Below are positions 5,526 through 5,679 of a stretch of DNA of 5,679 nucleotides, piece after piece. Position numbers and translations under genes: made by a program. A model generated the notes under the pieces. The model saw only the letters and a list, made by a program, of their open reading frames with translations. It made no database searches and was not told the DNA's origin. Within the stretch, counting starts at the first letter, position 1. Every line of letters begins with the position of its first letter. This DNA comes from Kiritimatiellia bacterium. Its GTDB lineage: Bacteria; Verrucomicrobiota; Kiritimatiellia; RFP12; UBA1067. The stretch is from contig JAFVCR010000077.1 of the NCBI GenBank assembly GCA_017479035.1, positions 1 through 5,679 of the forward strand, in the 5' to 3' direction.

Positions 5526-5679
5526 TTTGCAGTGTGCAGTTTGCAGTGTGCAGTTGTTGCGCCGCTTCCATAACTGCACACTGCAAATCCTCCGCGGGCG
5601 AGACGCCCGCGTCCCCACGGTACACAGTGGGCTTGACATTGCTAACAAGAACTGCACACTGCAAACTGCACACTGCAAA
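5526..5679. repeat. Nested inverted and tandem repeat element (14-bp unit, five copies)
   Basis: The unit TTTGCAGTGTGCAG occurs twice in tandem at 5526-5539 and 5540-5553. Its complement CTGCACACTGCAAA occurs at 5574-5587, 5652-5665 and 5666-5679. With the flanking TT/AA pairs, 5526-5555 and 5650-5679 are a perfect 30-bp inverted repeat enclosing 94 bp, and 5540-5555 also pairs perfectly over 16 bp with 5572-5587. Inside each unit TGCA is repeated around a 3-base core. There is no ORF, transposase or coding signal. It resembles an intergenic palindromic repeat or a non-autonomous element and may continue past the window edge. Confidence 0.85.
5593..5611. repeat. GC-rich hairpin inside the repeat element
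   Basis: CGCGGGCG (5593-5600) and CGCCCGCG (5604-5611) form a perfect 8-bp stem around AGA. It is followed by CCCAC (5614-5618) and GTGGG (5627-5631), a second short inverted repeat. There is no T-run, so it is not a typical terminator. From memory, GC hairpins of this style recur in intergenic regions of planctomycete and verrucomicrobial genomes; I could not check this. Confidence 0.6.

Noticed and set aside
4862..5581. 239-codon minus-strand ORF opposite rpsG
   Set aside because: Antisense to S7 and starting in the repeat; no family resemblance.
5633..5638. TTGACA as a -35 box in the repeat element
   Set aside because: No -10-like sequence 16-18 bp downstream; that position falls in the CTGCACACTGCAAA unit.
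5526..5679. CRISPR array
   Set aside because: Units are 14 bp, partly back-to-back and in both orientations, with no regular spacers.

Overview
This is a G+C-rich bacterial chromosomal window with five complete genes and the 3' end of a sixth. The bacterium is diderm: it carries an LptD-type outer-membrane LPS assembly barrel and secreted proteins with signal peptides. A member of the Planctomycetes-Verrucomicrobia-Lentisphaerae-Kiritimatiellota group is a reasonable guess. The guess rests on the GC-hairpin repeat style, a degenerate UDG-like protein with a Pro/Ala linker, and a short clan CD peptidase. No single marker here proves it, and taxonomy was not searched.

Layout. (i) 2-355 (+) is the C-terminal third of the UDP-glucose/UDP-galactose 4-epimerase GalE. 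(ii) 352-981 (+) overlaps the galE stop codon by four bases and encodes a small protein with a long Pro/Ala linker and a uracil-DNA-glycosylase-like fold that has lost the catalytic and Fe-S residues. (iii) 991-2115 (-) converges on it with a 9-bp gap and encodes an exported caspase-fold (gingipain/C25-like) cysteine peptidase. (iv) 2096-4330 (-) lies upstream of the peptidase in the same operon, with a 20-nt overlap, and encodes an LptD-like barrel. (v) A 169-bp divergent intergenic region holds two good sigma70-type promoters with a 29-bp dyad between them. (vi) 4500-4883 and 4895-5416 (+) are rpsL and rpsG, 11 nt apart, closed by a strong intrinsic terminator at 5441-5468. (vii) 5469-5679 has no gene. 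It carries a nested inverted/tandem repeat built from five copies of a 14-bp unit, with a GC-rich hairpin inside it, and runs to the window edge.

How the genes relate. GalE makes sugar nucleotides for surface polysaccharide, and LptD places LPS in the outer membrane, so both flanks of the convergent junction concern the cell envelope. The peptidase is translationally linked to lptD and should be exported, so it may act on envelope proteins, possibly on LptD itself (inference). rpsL-rpsG is a shortened str operon: it terminates before any fusA or tuf.

Most worth following up: the lptD-peptidase pairing, the degenerate UDG-fold protein behind galE, the dyad between the divergent promoters, and the nested repeat element at the right edge.
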